Assembly (NCBI GenBank): GCA_947652115.1
Contig: OX393562.1
Span: 2,056,294 to 2,120,293 of the forward strand
Reading direction: 5' to 3'
From: Blastomussa wellsi
Lineage: Eukaryota > Cnidaria > Anthozoa > Scleractinia > Plerogyridae
Length of the DNA: 64,000 nt
In this document: one piece after another, positions 1-10,223 of the stretch
Layout: every line of letters begins with the position of its first letter
How positions within the stretch are numbered: the stretch's first letter is position 1
Notes under the pieces: model-generated
Told to the model about the DNA's origin: nothing
Seen by the model: the letters and a program-made list of their open reading frames with translations, nothing else
Databases searched by the model: none
Position numbers and translations under genes: made by a program

Positions 1-19
1 GAGAGTAGTAAGCAGTGGC

Positions 20-247
20 ATGCCTGCATAGCAAGTGTTCCCTACTGAGCAAAGAGCTGTTATGGTATTGTGGCGGTGTGAAAATTGTGGCGAGAGCAAA
101 AAGTGGACAAGGCAGGGGGAGTAAAGAGTCCTTCATATTTGCCCCACCTCGTCCACTTCTTGCTCTTGCCCCAATTTTCATGCCACCAGAATACGATAAC
201 AGCTCTTACAGCTCTTTGCTCGCTTGGGAATGCTTGCAACACAGGCT
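20..247. mobile_element. Foldback MITE, possibly Mutator-like
   Basis: The two halves are inverted copies of one another: GCATAGCAAGTGTTCCC near the left end matches the complement of GGGAATGCTTGC near the right end, and the pairing continues inward for roughly 80 bp through 'gagcaaagagctgttat'. It is flanked by the direct repeat AGCAGTGG (11-18 and 248-255), which looks like a target-site duplication. The element at 34969-35348 has related ends and a 9-bp duplication. That length points to Mutator-like transposition, but the class is inferred. Confidence 0.6.
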
Positions 248-1179
248 AGCAGTGGAGGGCCTGGGTCCCCTTATGTTAAGATTAGCCTGCAAACAGGGTC
301 CCCAGCGAGCCGAGCATAGCCTTGGGAGAAGGGAAACCCACAGGTGCCTGTGGACACTCTTTTGATGCTGCCGATCCATGATACCAGAATCTGGTATCAT
401 GATCCGATTGGTCAGATCACCTACTGTTGACAACTGAGTGAAAAGCCATCTATGAAGCTGATTTTTTATATGGCTGCCTGTTGCAGTCGAACAACCCTTG
501 CTGTTCTGTGACTGTTTGTTTTAATATCTGCGAATGATCAAATTCAGCTGTATGTATAACTCAATTACTATTTTACTTGCCCAGTTTTTAGGACAGAAAA
601 CTTTGCCGTTTTATTATGAGACAACTGTTGCATGCAATTTTTAGGATGAAATCAAGCAACAATTATGCCGTGGCATTATCTCCATGGTGTTAGCTAGATC
701 ACCTCATTAACAGATATGTTACAGGCTAATGGACAGTGGGCGGATAAGCGGAATCAAAGAAAGTCTACAGGCTCTACCTCAGATCACGCTCGCAAATTCG
801 GCTTCCTTCGCTTGCCGAAATTTTCCCCAAAATGGTAGAATTTTTTCCTCTTCTTATCTCAGGGTGTAAACGATCTTCAGAGTCCGCTTTTTTTGGTGAT
901 TGTCTCTAATTCAGATGCTATCCAAATGGATGGTAAGCCAAATGAAAGGGTCCTTTCCATTTTGCATTCCTTTTGCCAGTTCCCCTTATATCTTTGAGAG
1001 TCTACTGAACTGAAGTGTGGTGACTATTATATTTAGTGACTGGTTTGTCAAAACGGAACATTTGATTTTGGCCTGACCAGTCAAGTAGACCAACTCTAGA
1101 GATAGTCCATCATGGTTTGTACACCTTGAGAAATTAAACCTAAATTTTTCAAATTCATCATTTGTAATCTGTCTCAATC

Positions 1180-1715
1180 TTAGGGTTATCCAATGGTCCC
1201 ATTCAATTTTAAAGTGCTCACAAAATTTGGCCTTTGCTTGAATTGCTCGCAAAAATTACACAGGTGCTCGCTTGCTCGTGCTCGCAAAATTTCTGCAAGT
1301 GCTTGCATGCTCGGATTCTCATTAAAATGTGCTCGATTGCTTGAAATTTCGTTAATCCTGGTTTGTGGTTATTTTTTATATAAACGATAAATAAACAAGC
1401 AGGGCACAAAATTTTGGCTGTAAGCTGCTGGGATTGGTTGAACTTCCCTAGCTTTGCACCTATTGTTTTGGAGGTGTCAGCCACATTATAAGCTATTACT
1501 TAGCGCAAAACAACGTAAATAAAACATTAATAATATCATTAATAAAACAGAGATTCCGGCCAGCAGAAAATTTACGAAATACTTGAAGTGCTCGCTACTC
1601 TCGCTGCTTGCCATCTGTATTTTCGTAAGTTCTCACTGCTTGCAAGATAAATTCGACAACTGCTTGGGCTGCAAAAGTAAACACGCTGCTTGAAAAGACC
1701 ATTCGATACCCCTAA
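1180..1715. mobile_element. Probable MITE with inverted ends
   Basis: The left end reads TTAGGGTTATCCAATGGTC. The right end, read on the other strand, is TTAGGGGTATCGAATGGTC, giving about 17 of 19 matched bases in inverted orientation. The interior is rich in repeated 'tgctcg' and 'gcttgc' words. No coding capacity is visible and no convincing target-site duplication was found. It is probably a non-autonomous DNA transposon. Confidence 0.45.
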
Positions 1716-1831
1716 TCTTCCTTGTTACTGTTTGGGTTAGTATCACCTCTTTGGTGATTTTCTTCCTTTGGTAATGATTACCTTGAGGTTTCATAGGATA
1801 CATTATTTAAATGCTTGATTTATTTCTTTAG

Positions 1832-4800
1832 GAAACTGGCTGAAGTGCTCTCTATTGAAAATTATTACATCTCTCTGCCTGAAGCTTGTGTACTGGATTA
1901 TTATGTTGCAGGGTTTTGGTATCTTTGATGACTTACAGTAACATAATTATTGTTGAATATATTTAATCAGCATAACACATTTCTGTAATATTTTTTGCTT
2001 CAAGTGCTTTTTTTATGTTGGTGAACATGGTGGAAAAAATTTTATGAAGATAAACTAGCCCATGTGGTACTTGCTCATGTTAATTTATTTGATACAATTC
2101 TTAGTTTATCTTGTACAGTGGTAAAAAGCATTATTAAACTTAAACTTAAACTTAGTTTATGGGCTTTTAAAACGTTAATCTGTTATTCTGTTAAAGTTTT
2201 TTTCCTTTGACAGTAATGCTTCATAGGTTCGCAAAAGAACAAAATTACACGCTTATGCAGATTTCTGCATTCTTTACACTGTTGAAAGAGATGCTGGATA
2301 ATATAAAAGGTAAGATTTCCTTAACCTTGGTCACAACATTATTTCAAGTAAGGTCTTGATTCTCCTCATCATTACTTATACAAGGTAGACAGGTGACGAG
2401 AGTGACGAGAGTAAAATAATCATCAGACAGCGTGAGGAGATGAGACTCATTTTTAAGTTTAGAACACCCGCTCCTCTCGGGATCAGTCGTGATTTCTCTT
2501 TGTTATGATTGCTCGCGCATACATCTCGGCACGCGTTCACAGTTTTGTATTATTCACATACGATGGCAAATAACGAACTCCACTTTCAAGGTGGCACCCT
2601 AAAGAAGGTAGCACTACCGAAGCGTTGGTGAACATAACTGAACTTAATAGCATTAAAAAATACCAAACACTTTTGTGTCACCTGAACAAGATGCTATGCA
2701 GTTTTTAACAATATTATCAAGTAAAAAAATCATCAGCCAGGGGTCATTGTATTGATAAACCACCAATTTCCTTGTACTAAAATTAGAAACATTATATGGA
2801 AATGAGTAAGGAGAATTGATATTTTGACTTTCAAATTGACTGACAGGAACTAACAATCAGGTCAGTCAGGGCTGCAATGGCTGATCAAAATTCGCTAATG
2901 TCTGATGAAATCCCAACTGTGGTCAGACAGAAAGTCTGAACAATTTCTTATCTTCCAGTGCAAACAGCCAAATGTTTTGCCTTGACAAAGCAGTCTTTTT
3001 TTCTTTTTTTTTCCCACTAAAGGTCCAATCAAAAATTATGGGGACATAGTCGCCCACATGTCCTTTCATGCCATTATTTGGGCAAAAAATTATTTACAAA
3101 CTTGTTAGCAGTTACCTCCCTCTCCTAGCTAGCCTGCTTCCTATTTTAAACCTTATTTATCATTTACTGAAATATCCTGTCAGTTGATTAGCTGACTGAC
3201 ACATGCTTTCATATTTTCAGAAAAACGATTCTCATTAGTTGACAGCATCGAAAAGTTCAAGTCACTTCTTGCAGGGATTGGAGTTGAACTCTGCTCCCGT
3301 AATGGAGGCCTGGAGTGTTTTGATGTGAATCAGGCCAAGCTGATTACAGACTACTTTACTGACAGGTACATGTTGTAAAGAATGTTCAAATTAGTCTATT
3401 AGATGTGTCATTGATTTTTTTAAATACATCTGGAGGACCAAATTCTCAGACCAGACTTCTTAGGAGAAAACATTTATGGATGGCACTTAAAAAAGTTGAT
3501 AATTTCCAGTCTGTACTGCTCAGTCTCTACCGGTAATATTTATGCAAGATTCACCCAAAGGAATATGTTTACTAGTCAAAATGAAACAATAACAAGGGCT
3601 GATGATGATGATGACGAATGTGATGATGATGGTTATGGTGGTGATGATGATGATGATGACAATGTCGATGAAAAAAAATCCTGAGATTGTGCAGTATGGA
3701 CTGGAAGTAAACTTTAATTAACTGAACATTACTTTAAAAATCAAAAGATTTAAACTCAATGTTCACTTAATAAGGAAATGCAAGTAATGAATCATTTGTT
3801 GAATATTTTGATTTTCCTACTTTCTGCAGTTTATTCCAGCATTACAAGCTATATCAGTTTCTTTTCACCCAAGAACCTCAAGAAGAAGTTGTCATATCTG
3901 AGGTATGTTAATGTAGAATCCACCTGGTTAGCTGAGTTGGTAGAGCGCCGGACTGTTGTGCGGAAGGTCTCGGGTTCGATCCCCAGACCGGACCAACACT
4001 CAGGGTGCTGCCTTTGTTATGACATCTGCAAATGGTTAGACCTTCTAGTCTTCTCGGATAAGGACGAAAAACCGTAGGTCCCGTCTCTTGCATCTTCAGT
4101 GTTACGGTAAGCAGGGGACGTTAAAGAACCCACGCACTTCTCGCAAAGAGTAGGGAACGAGGTTCTCGGTGTTGTGGTCTGGCCTTGTCACGGGTTGGTG
4201 CTTAACATAGGGATAACCTCGCTGCACCTTTTCCCCTTGGACAGACTTGTCCAAGAAAAATTGAGTATGAGTATGAGTATGAGTATCCATTGTGGGATGC
4301 AATTTAAAAGTTGTGCCTTTCTTGATTGGCTATTTTGATAAATTTTTCAGGCACAAAAATCGAGTGAATTTCCATTTCTTCTTGTAACGGGGTGACTACA
4401 ACAAAAGGTTGTCATGTCAGCTCAGTTGCTTTGTTGTCATTGTGATGAGACCAGTTATTATTGCTGACCACGTTGAGTGATGATTTTAATTTTTTGTAGC
4501 TGGCCGTTGAAGTTCCTCCTCTGGCCACTGTTCCATTTCCACCTCCGCTGGACGAAGGAATGACTGAAGAGGTGTGGAGAGAACATGTGATGACACCACC
4601 ACAGTCACCCCAACCAGAAGAACAGAAAGAAGTAAGAGTCGTAACAGCTTGGACACCAATTACAGCGCGACGCGCCTAAGTGTGGCCACCCAACAAACTT
4701 TTTTGACAAGTTATAATTAGCCAATCAGAGAGTGCGAATTTGTTTGAGCTGTCTCGCCTCCTTGTAATGTTCAAAGCTGTTGTTGCGAAACCTGTCGCGC

Positions 4801-7303
4801 TTTTAACAAGGAGGTGGGACAACTCAAACAAATTCGCGCTCTCTGATTGGCTAATTTGTCAAAAAAGTTTGTTGGGTGGCCAACAAGTATCTCGTACCCA
4901 TAATTGAGTCATGATAGTTCATTTTGATGCTGGGATTAACTCCTTGTTAAGATATACCATCTACATGTAGCACTTACTTAATTTTGGTGCAATTTACATA
5001 TTAATTATATGTCTGGATTTATCAAAACCAGGTCAGTGGAGATTTTGTGCAAAATTAGTTTGAAACATTTTCTCCAAAGGCGGCACCATAAAAATGAAAA
5101 GAAAGGACATATTTTTTCATTGCCCTTTCTCTTATCCTTAGTTCAGCACTGTTTTTTTCCCTTTGGTTTGGTCTTGCCCTAATTTGAAGGCATAGCTGAC
5201 ATAACTGGTGCCAGGGCTTGTTAATTCTGTAACCTGGTTTTGAAAAATCCAGTCATATATATTGGTTTATATGTAGTAGTGTATGATGGGAACAGAAATC
5301 AAAACAACAAAGAAAGGAGTGAAAATGTGTTCAGCCGGGAATCGAACCCGGGTCTCCTGGTTACCGGACAGATGCCTTACCACTAGGCCACTGAACCAAC
5401 CCCGCCATTCAGCCGATTTGGAAGGACCTATAGATGGCAAGCTCTGAGGAGAATCACACATGGTTTATATGTATATATATTCAGCTTCCAATTGATTAGG
5501 CCAGAAAAATTGTTTCAATTATTAAATAGATCTCCAACTATATATTGTGTTTTCTAGGATGACATGGACCTGACAGGGGAAGAAGGTATAATGTTTGTAT
5601 TTTCCCTCTACTGACAACTGCAGAAGCTGTAAATTATCCACGGGTCTTTTCTAAGCCGATGCTGAGCTAACAATGGAATGATTCCTTATGTTTCTCTCCA
5701 TTATTTTCAACTAGTCCTTTTTGGCACCTGACAGATAGTACTTTGTTTCACCCCCGGGAGTATGCTCCTTTTGGACATGTTGTTCTCTTACCTCGATCAC
5801 AGTGTTTTCTCTCTAACTCTTTGATCCAGGTCTAACATTCTGGGAATATTTCACCTGACATAATTATATTATTACTAATAATTATTAAGTACAAATACCC
5901 AGTATCATAGGTCTGCAGTGTGTACAAAGGGCTACAGCCGCAAAGCCCTCTACACACATTGTGTCTATACAACGAGGTATTTACTCCATCTTTTGTTTTC
6001 TTCACAGCACAATCAAATGCTGTTTCCCACCCTGAGGATCAATCTGTAGAAAATATTTTAGCATCTGTTAAACCTGAGGAGGTGAAGACTATTGTGAAGA
6101 AGTTGGCAGGCGAGGTGTTGGGAAATTTTAAGGTGTGTATGGCTATAAGTTGTGAGCAACTGGTAAATGTATCAAGGTTATGGCCATATGAATGTATCTC
6201 ACATGGTATAGCCAATTAGCAAGACGAGTAAACAAAATTGTTTTCGTGAAAATGGCAGGAATTGTATTTTACGTGTAGAAGGAAATCACCAGTCAAAATC
6301 TAACCTGAGAGAACAGAATCGAAGCAGCATGCAGCATGTACAACCATGTACAAAATTGACATACATTTTGTATATCAAAGAATCTAATGCCTTGGAAAGA
6401 AACATACTAAAACTACCAAAAAGCAAAGGAGTTGTAATTTTTTTCAGGCTTTTTCCATGATCAAAGTGACAAACAACAGAAAGTGTTGTCTGCCAATAAT
6501 TAATAACAAGTGGCAGTTCTGGCAACTAAAATCTTATTTTGGCTGCTAACCTGAAAAACGTAGTCTCTAGCTCTGGGTAAAGTCAGTGTAAAGCCAGTTT
6601 TGGTTACTTTTATTCAGTCACTTATTGTCACTGTGTACTGTAATGTATCAGTCAAATCAAAGCTTCAACATCCCCCCGGGCATATGATGCCCTTGCCTTA
6701 CCCGGGGGTGGGGAATTTGATCCTCACTCATATAGGGTGGGGAATTTGATTTCATGTTACGTGTCCCGGCGATTCCACATGGGTTGATAAATCATGGTGG
6801 AGGTCGACATGGCAAGTTTTGAGGATTTTAAAGAAAAGATTGCAGCTTCTCGGCAGTTTGGTTACAAAAGCAAAGGACAGAGGCTTTAGGTGCCTCATAT
6901 ATATTCGAGTGGTTGAGATATCATCACATTCTCGGAGCTAAAACTACACCAACAGATACATGTTAGGGTTCTGTGACAGTTTGACTACTGCGTTTGCTCT
7001 CGACCTTGGGAGCATAATAGAAGCTACTAAAAAGTTGAAACGGTAATCTGGTCACTTATTTATTTCCCCGGGGATGGGGGCATATGAACGGCTTTTTGGC
7101 CCCGGGAGGGGGGAATTTGAACACAAATTTTTCAAAAATTCAAATGCCCAGGGGGTTGCCCGGGGAGGGGGGGTGTTCAAGCTTCAATTTGACTGGTACA
7201 TAACAGTTTGTATCTTTCTTTTTTGAAGGCTGAAGTTGAAGCAAAGCTTAAAGACAGAGAGACAATGTTAGCAGGAAAAATTGGAAAGCTTCAAGCCAGA
7301 TAG
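1832..7303 (+). CDS. CFAP119: Cilia- and flagella-associated protein 119 (CCDC189-like), 5' incomplete
   Basis: Exons, joined by phase and GT/AG borders: 1832-1918, 2227-2309, 3221-3365, 3830-3902, 4500-4631, 5558-5585, 6008-6132, 7229-7303 (stop TAG). They give 248 codons. The first exon opens with one base of a split codon, so the N terminus is missing. The family signature is the segment running through 'FAKEQNYTLMQISAFFTLL', then 'LITDYFTDR' and 'HYKLYQFLFT', which resembles vertebrate CFAP119. A Pro-rich stretch follows in exon five, and the last exon is charged and helix-prone. CFAP119 is an axoneme-associated protein needed for sperm flagella in mammals; function here is by homology only. 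All introns are filled with repeats. No other known family fits, but the assignment rests on recall of the family pattern rather than an alignment. Confidence 0.75.
3500..3706. mobile_element. Diverged MITE in CFAP119 intron
   Basis: TTTCCAGTCTGTACTGCTCA near the left end is mirrored on the other strand by 'gagattgtgcagtatggact' near the right end. The same inverted ends occur in a better-preserved copy at 45811-46155, so this is a dispersed family. The interior has expanded into a GAT-rich microsatellite. Confidence 0.5.
3598..3662. repeat. (GAT)n microsatellite
   Basis: Runs of GATGAT broken by a few substitutions. The apparent acidic open reading frame over it is a by-product of the repeat. 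Confidence 0.8.
3918..4288 (+). mobile_element. tRNA-derived SINE with (GAGTAT)n tail
   Basis: The head has RNA polymerase III promoter boxes of a tRNA: an A box like TAGCTGAGTTGGTAGAGC and a B box GGTTCGATCCC. A tRNA-unrelated body follows, and the 3' end is a short tandem tail of GAGTAT units at about 4264-4288. The head does not close into a full cloverleaf, so it is not a working tRNA gene. It sits only about 15 bp downstream of the exon-four splice donor of CFAP119. A decayed minus-strand piece of the same body is at 12096-12160. Confidence 0.8.
4684..4881. mobile_element. Long-arm foldback element
   Basis: Almost the whole element is an inverted repeat. GGCCACCCAACAAACTTTTT at the left pairs with the complement of 'gtttgttgggtggcc' at the right, and the arms continue about 80 bp through 'ccaatcagagag' and 'ctctctgattgg' with a short loop. 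It lies in a CFAP119 intron, so the pre-mRNA should form a long hairpin. It is typical of a MITE, with no coding capacity. Confidence 0.7.
5334..5405 (-). repeat. tRNA-like sequence, probably SINE head or tRNA pseudogene
   Basis: On the minus strand there is a recognisable A-box region (GGCCTAGTGGTAAGGC) and B box (GGGTTCGATTCCC), spaced as in a tRNA. The 5' and 3' acceptor strands do not pair convincingly, so I do not call a functional tRNA. It lies in a CFAP119 intron. Confidence 0.5.
6649..7195. mobile_element. MITE with CAGTCAAAT termini
   Basis: The ends are inverted repeats of about 40 bp. The left begins CAGTCAAATCAAAGCTTCAA and the right, on the other strand, begins CAGTCAAATTGAAGCTTGAA; both run into G/C-rich CCCGGGCA stretches. 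Total length is 547 bp. It sits in the last CFAP119 intron, ending 33 bp before the last exon. I see no transposase. Confidence 0.7.
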
Positions 7304-10223
7304 CAAAATACAAAATTTAAAATTTATTGTTAATAATCTCGGTTTTAATCTGTAAATACACCAGGAATGAAAAATGTAAATAGTTCAGTAATGAAAAATG
7401 AACATGTTCATGTGATTACTTTATTTAAAGACCAAATCATACCACATGTAGATGGTACTCTCAACAAATTTGTGGCATTCAATCATATTTGCACTCATGA
7501 AAACTAACTTTAGTTAATGTCCTTATACAATTCAAATGCAATGCTCCCAAACTTCTTGTAAAACATGTATGTATACTGCCATTACTTACAATCTACAATT
7601 AAGGTTATGTTTTCTTCTTATTTTTCTAAAGTAGTGTACCTGATATTGAGAGCAACTGTGTAAAAAAATTGTATAAATGTTTATTAATTACGTAATGGAC
7701 TGGTACATGATTGTGCATGACTCTTTTCTATCTCTTGTAAATACATTTAATTATGTACTTATCATACACAATGTAGAAAATACGCTCTGGCAAATAATTA
7801 CATGTTGGCACAATCTTTTAACAATCAGTTGTTCAGAATTTATCATTTAACTGTCTTGAGATGTACCTTTGTTGGGGTGCAAGCTCCTCTCTGGGACATC
7901 AAAACAGACAGGGACGACAGTCAGACTGGATCAACTTGGATCTTGGATTTGAATAAGAATAGCTCAGCTATTGAAGAACAAGGCATACAACAATAGGCCG
8001 TGTTCAATGTATCAAAATTCAAACATGGCAACAAGGCTTTCTGGTTAAAATTATTATAATTTCAGTTTGTTTCCTTGTATCAAGTCTCTTGTAGGAATTA
8101 ACTGACACAGGAATATTTCAAAATCAGCATTCTTATGCCTAAAAGCCTCAGATCCATGTCAGAATATTGACATATCAAAAGGGGGCTATTGTTGCTATTC
8201 TTATTAAAATCAGCGATCCAAGTTGATCCTGTCCAAATTTTGTCCCTGCCCCAAAAGTCAAGGACAGTGTTTTGGATGTCCCCGGGCATTGCTTGCCCTC
8301 TAGCAAGGTGTCAGGGCAACTTATGCTATTGTGTACATGAAGTCAAGTACAGCCAAATAAGGAACAAAACAACAAATGTGCAGTTCCAGAAAATCTCCAA
8401 ACTCCCCCCACAGAAGGGATTGGAAATTCATAGGGTGGGGAGTCTCGAAGACCAAAACCAACAAAGAAATGTTTGAAGTTTCGTTCGAATTTCCAGAGGG
8501 GTGAGGGTCTTAGAAAAAAAACTCCCTAACATGATGAGAGAGGGATATTTTATGAAAGTACACAATATAAATTTATGGGTATTGGTAAAACTAGTGACCC
8601 TCAATTAGGAAAGTCAAGTGTCTTGCCAAGAACAACACAGTGGCCAAGCCTGGGCTTGAACCCAGGTCATTTGATCCACAGTCCAGCACAGTGGGGCAGT
8701 CATGTCCAATACACCCGCACTGTACGCTCCGTAGAGTAGAGTTTACGGATCGTATATTGCATCTCATTACGGGGACTTAGAAAAAATCCCCCTTCTGATG
8801 ACTCAATCAGAAAAGCCAGAGAGTCCTTTTTAATAGATTTAGCGGGGACATTAGAGCCCCATGGATTGAATAGACGCAATGAATCTTAAAACTTGTAACT
8901 AACGTAGAAATGTTTTAATTATGTTAACTTATAATTCATGTTTGCTTTGTAGCTCTTAGTCTATTTTCATTTTTACTTTATATAGATATTTCTATCTTTC
9001 TCTGGAATCATCTTGTATACGTAATTCCGCCACTCCTATAAGTTTCGAAATACGTATTGCGACACCACCATAATATAATATTGAAATTTCATGTTAAAAA
9101 ATTAGTAACATCTAAACCTGAAGAAGGCTGGTCTGGCCAGCCGAAATACTGTTTAAAATATATCACATTGTTTCAGCCTTGCAGTAGTCTTTGGCTTATC
9201 ATCGTTTACTAATTTTTCAAGTTTGGCTGATTAGATATCCTGCGAGATCCAACGTTCAATCAAGCAGGATCTTCGTACACGGTTTTTGCAGTCTGTTTAG
9301 TTTAATTAAAACAGCTTGTAGTCTCCGTACAATTGTTCTCAAAAACAGTTTAACTCCCAAAACTCGCTTTTGAAGACATGGAAACAGGATTAAGTTATAA
9401 CCATAGGTGTGTCGTCTGAAGAACTAATTGTGTGCCAAGTTTCAGTTGTCTCTATTGGGTTGCATAAATGACGTCATCAGTCTCCTAATTTGCATATCTT
9501 ACAAATAATTTATATCTCGGGAACTACCGCAGATATTTTTAAAATCTCACTTCATGATTCCCTTCAACATGCAAGGTGTAAAAATTTGATCACATCGAAT
9601 CTCCATTTTTTCTGTCTACTGATTAAGACCATTTTCCCAACAGTTTACCTACTAAATGTCTTATTTTTAGCTGTAAACCTATTGACATCCCCATTTGTGG
9701 CCTTGCGTGACAAGCAGAGAGGCAGCCCGAGGCAACGCCCGAGGCTAACCCGCAGAGTAGGCCTGGGTTCAAGGGTAAACGCAATCAAACATGGATGGTG
9801 AAAAGGACATTAATTTTTTTCTGCACATTTCAAGATTTTCCTGGTATTGTTTTTCCTGGTTGTAGCGGTTTGGTTTCATGAATGAGCTGAAGGCAACACC
9901 CAGTAATATATGCCGTCGGTTTACCTCTATGCAGAGATTTAGACGTCTTTCAAGATATGATTATCAACAATCAAGGTCTTCTCGAATCGACAAGGACGTG
10001 ATAGCCCGAAACCTCACAAATGCATTGCTTTTTCCAGTTTTTCCTGAGTTGTCCGACTTCCGATTCAGAAAATCTGCTTGCATGCGAAGTGAGTTGTGGT
10101 TCGTTTGAACTTAAATTCATGGTGTAAGTTTAGTGTGGCATATCGATCACTCTACTGGCATCAGCTGTTTGCTGTTTATATCTGTTACATTTGTCCAGAT
10201 TCGCTTTGCGATTTATATAAACA
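7304..10223. other. Intergenic repeats between CFAP119 and TBC1D24
   Basis: I see no gene here. It includes a minus-strand SINE relic (8606-8712) and, near 9115-9180, a stretch around 'ctggccagccgaaatac' that resembles the 3' tail of Penelope-like elements (weak). The text around 9330-9372 (cccaaaactcgcttttgaag) recurs at 24550-24570, so it is an unnamed dispersed repeat. Any 5' untranslated exon and promoter of TBC1D24 should be in the last part, but I cannot place them. Confidence 0.5.
8606..8712 (-). mobile_element. SINE relic
   Basis: Minus-strand tRNA B-box-like sequence (ctgggttcaagcccagg) and the neighbouring 'cttggcaagacactt' body. The same architecture is at 49627-49765. It is decayed. 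Confidence 0.45.

Larger units (their letters stand above)
1..1831. other. 5' flank or early intron of the CFAP119 gene; repeats only
   Basis: This stretch precedes the first CFAP119 exon I can recognise. That exon opens in mid-codon, so at least one coding exon should lie upstream, either here or outside the window. I could not find one: short open stretches bounded by AG and GT, such as the one near 863-895, give the wrong phase or no family resemblance. The identifiable content is two foldback elements (20-247 and 1180-1715). The rest is unremarkable AT-rich sequence. Confidence 0.5.

Noticed and set aside
863..895. Missing upstream CFAP119 exon
   Set aside because: It is bounded by AG and GT but ends in the wrong phase for the next exon and has no family resemblance.
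5334..5405. Functional tRNA gene (also 3918, 21889, 37758)
   Set aside because: A and B boxes are present, but acceptor stems and anticodon arms do not pair properly, and three are joined to SINE bodies or lie inside other repeats.
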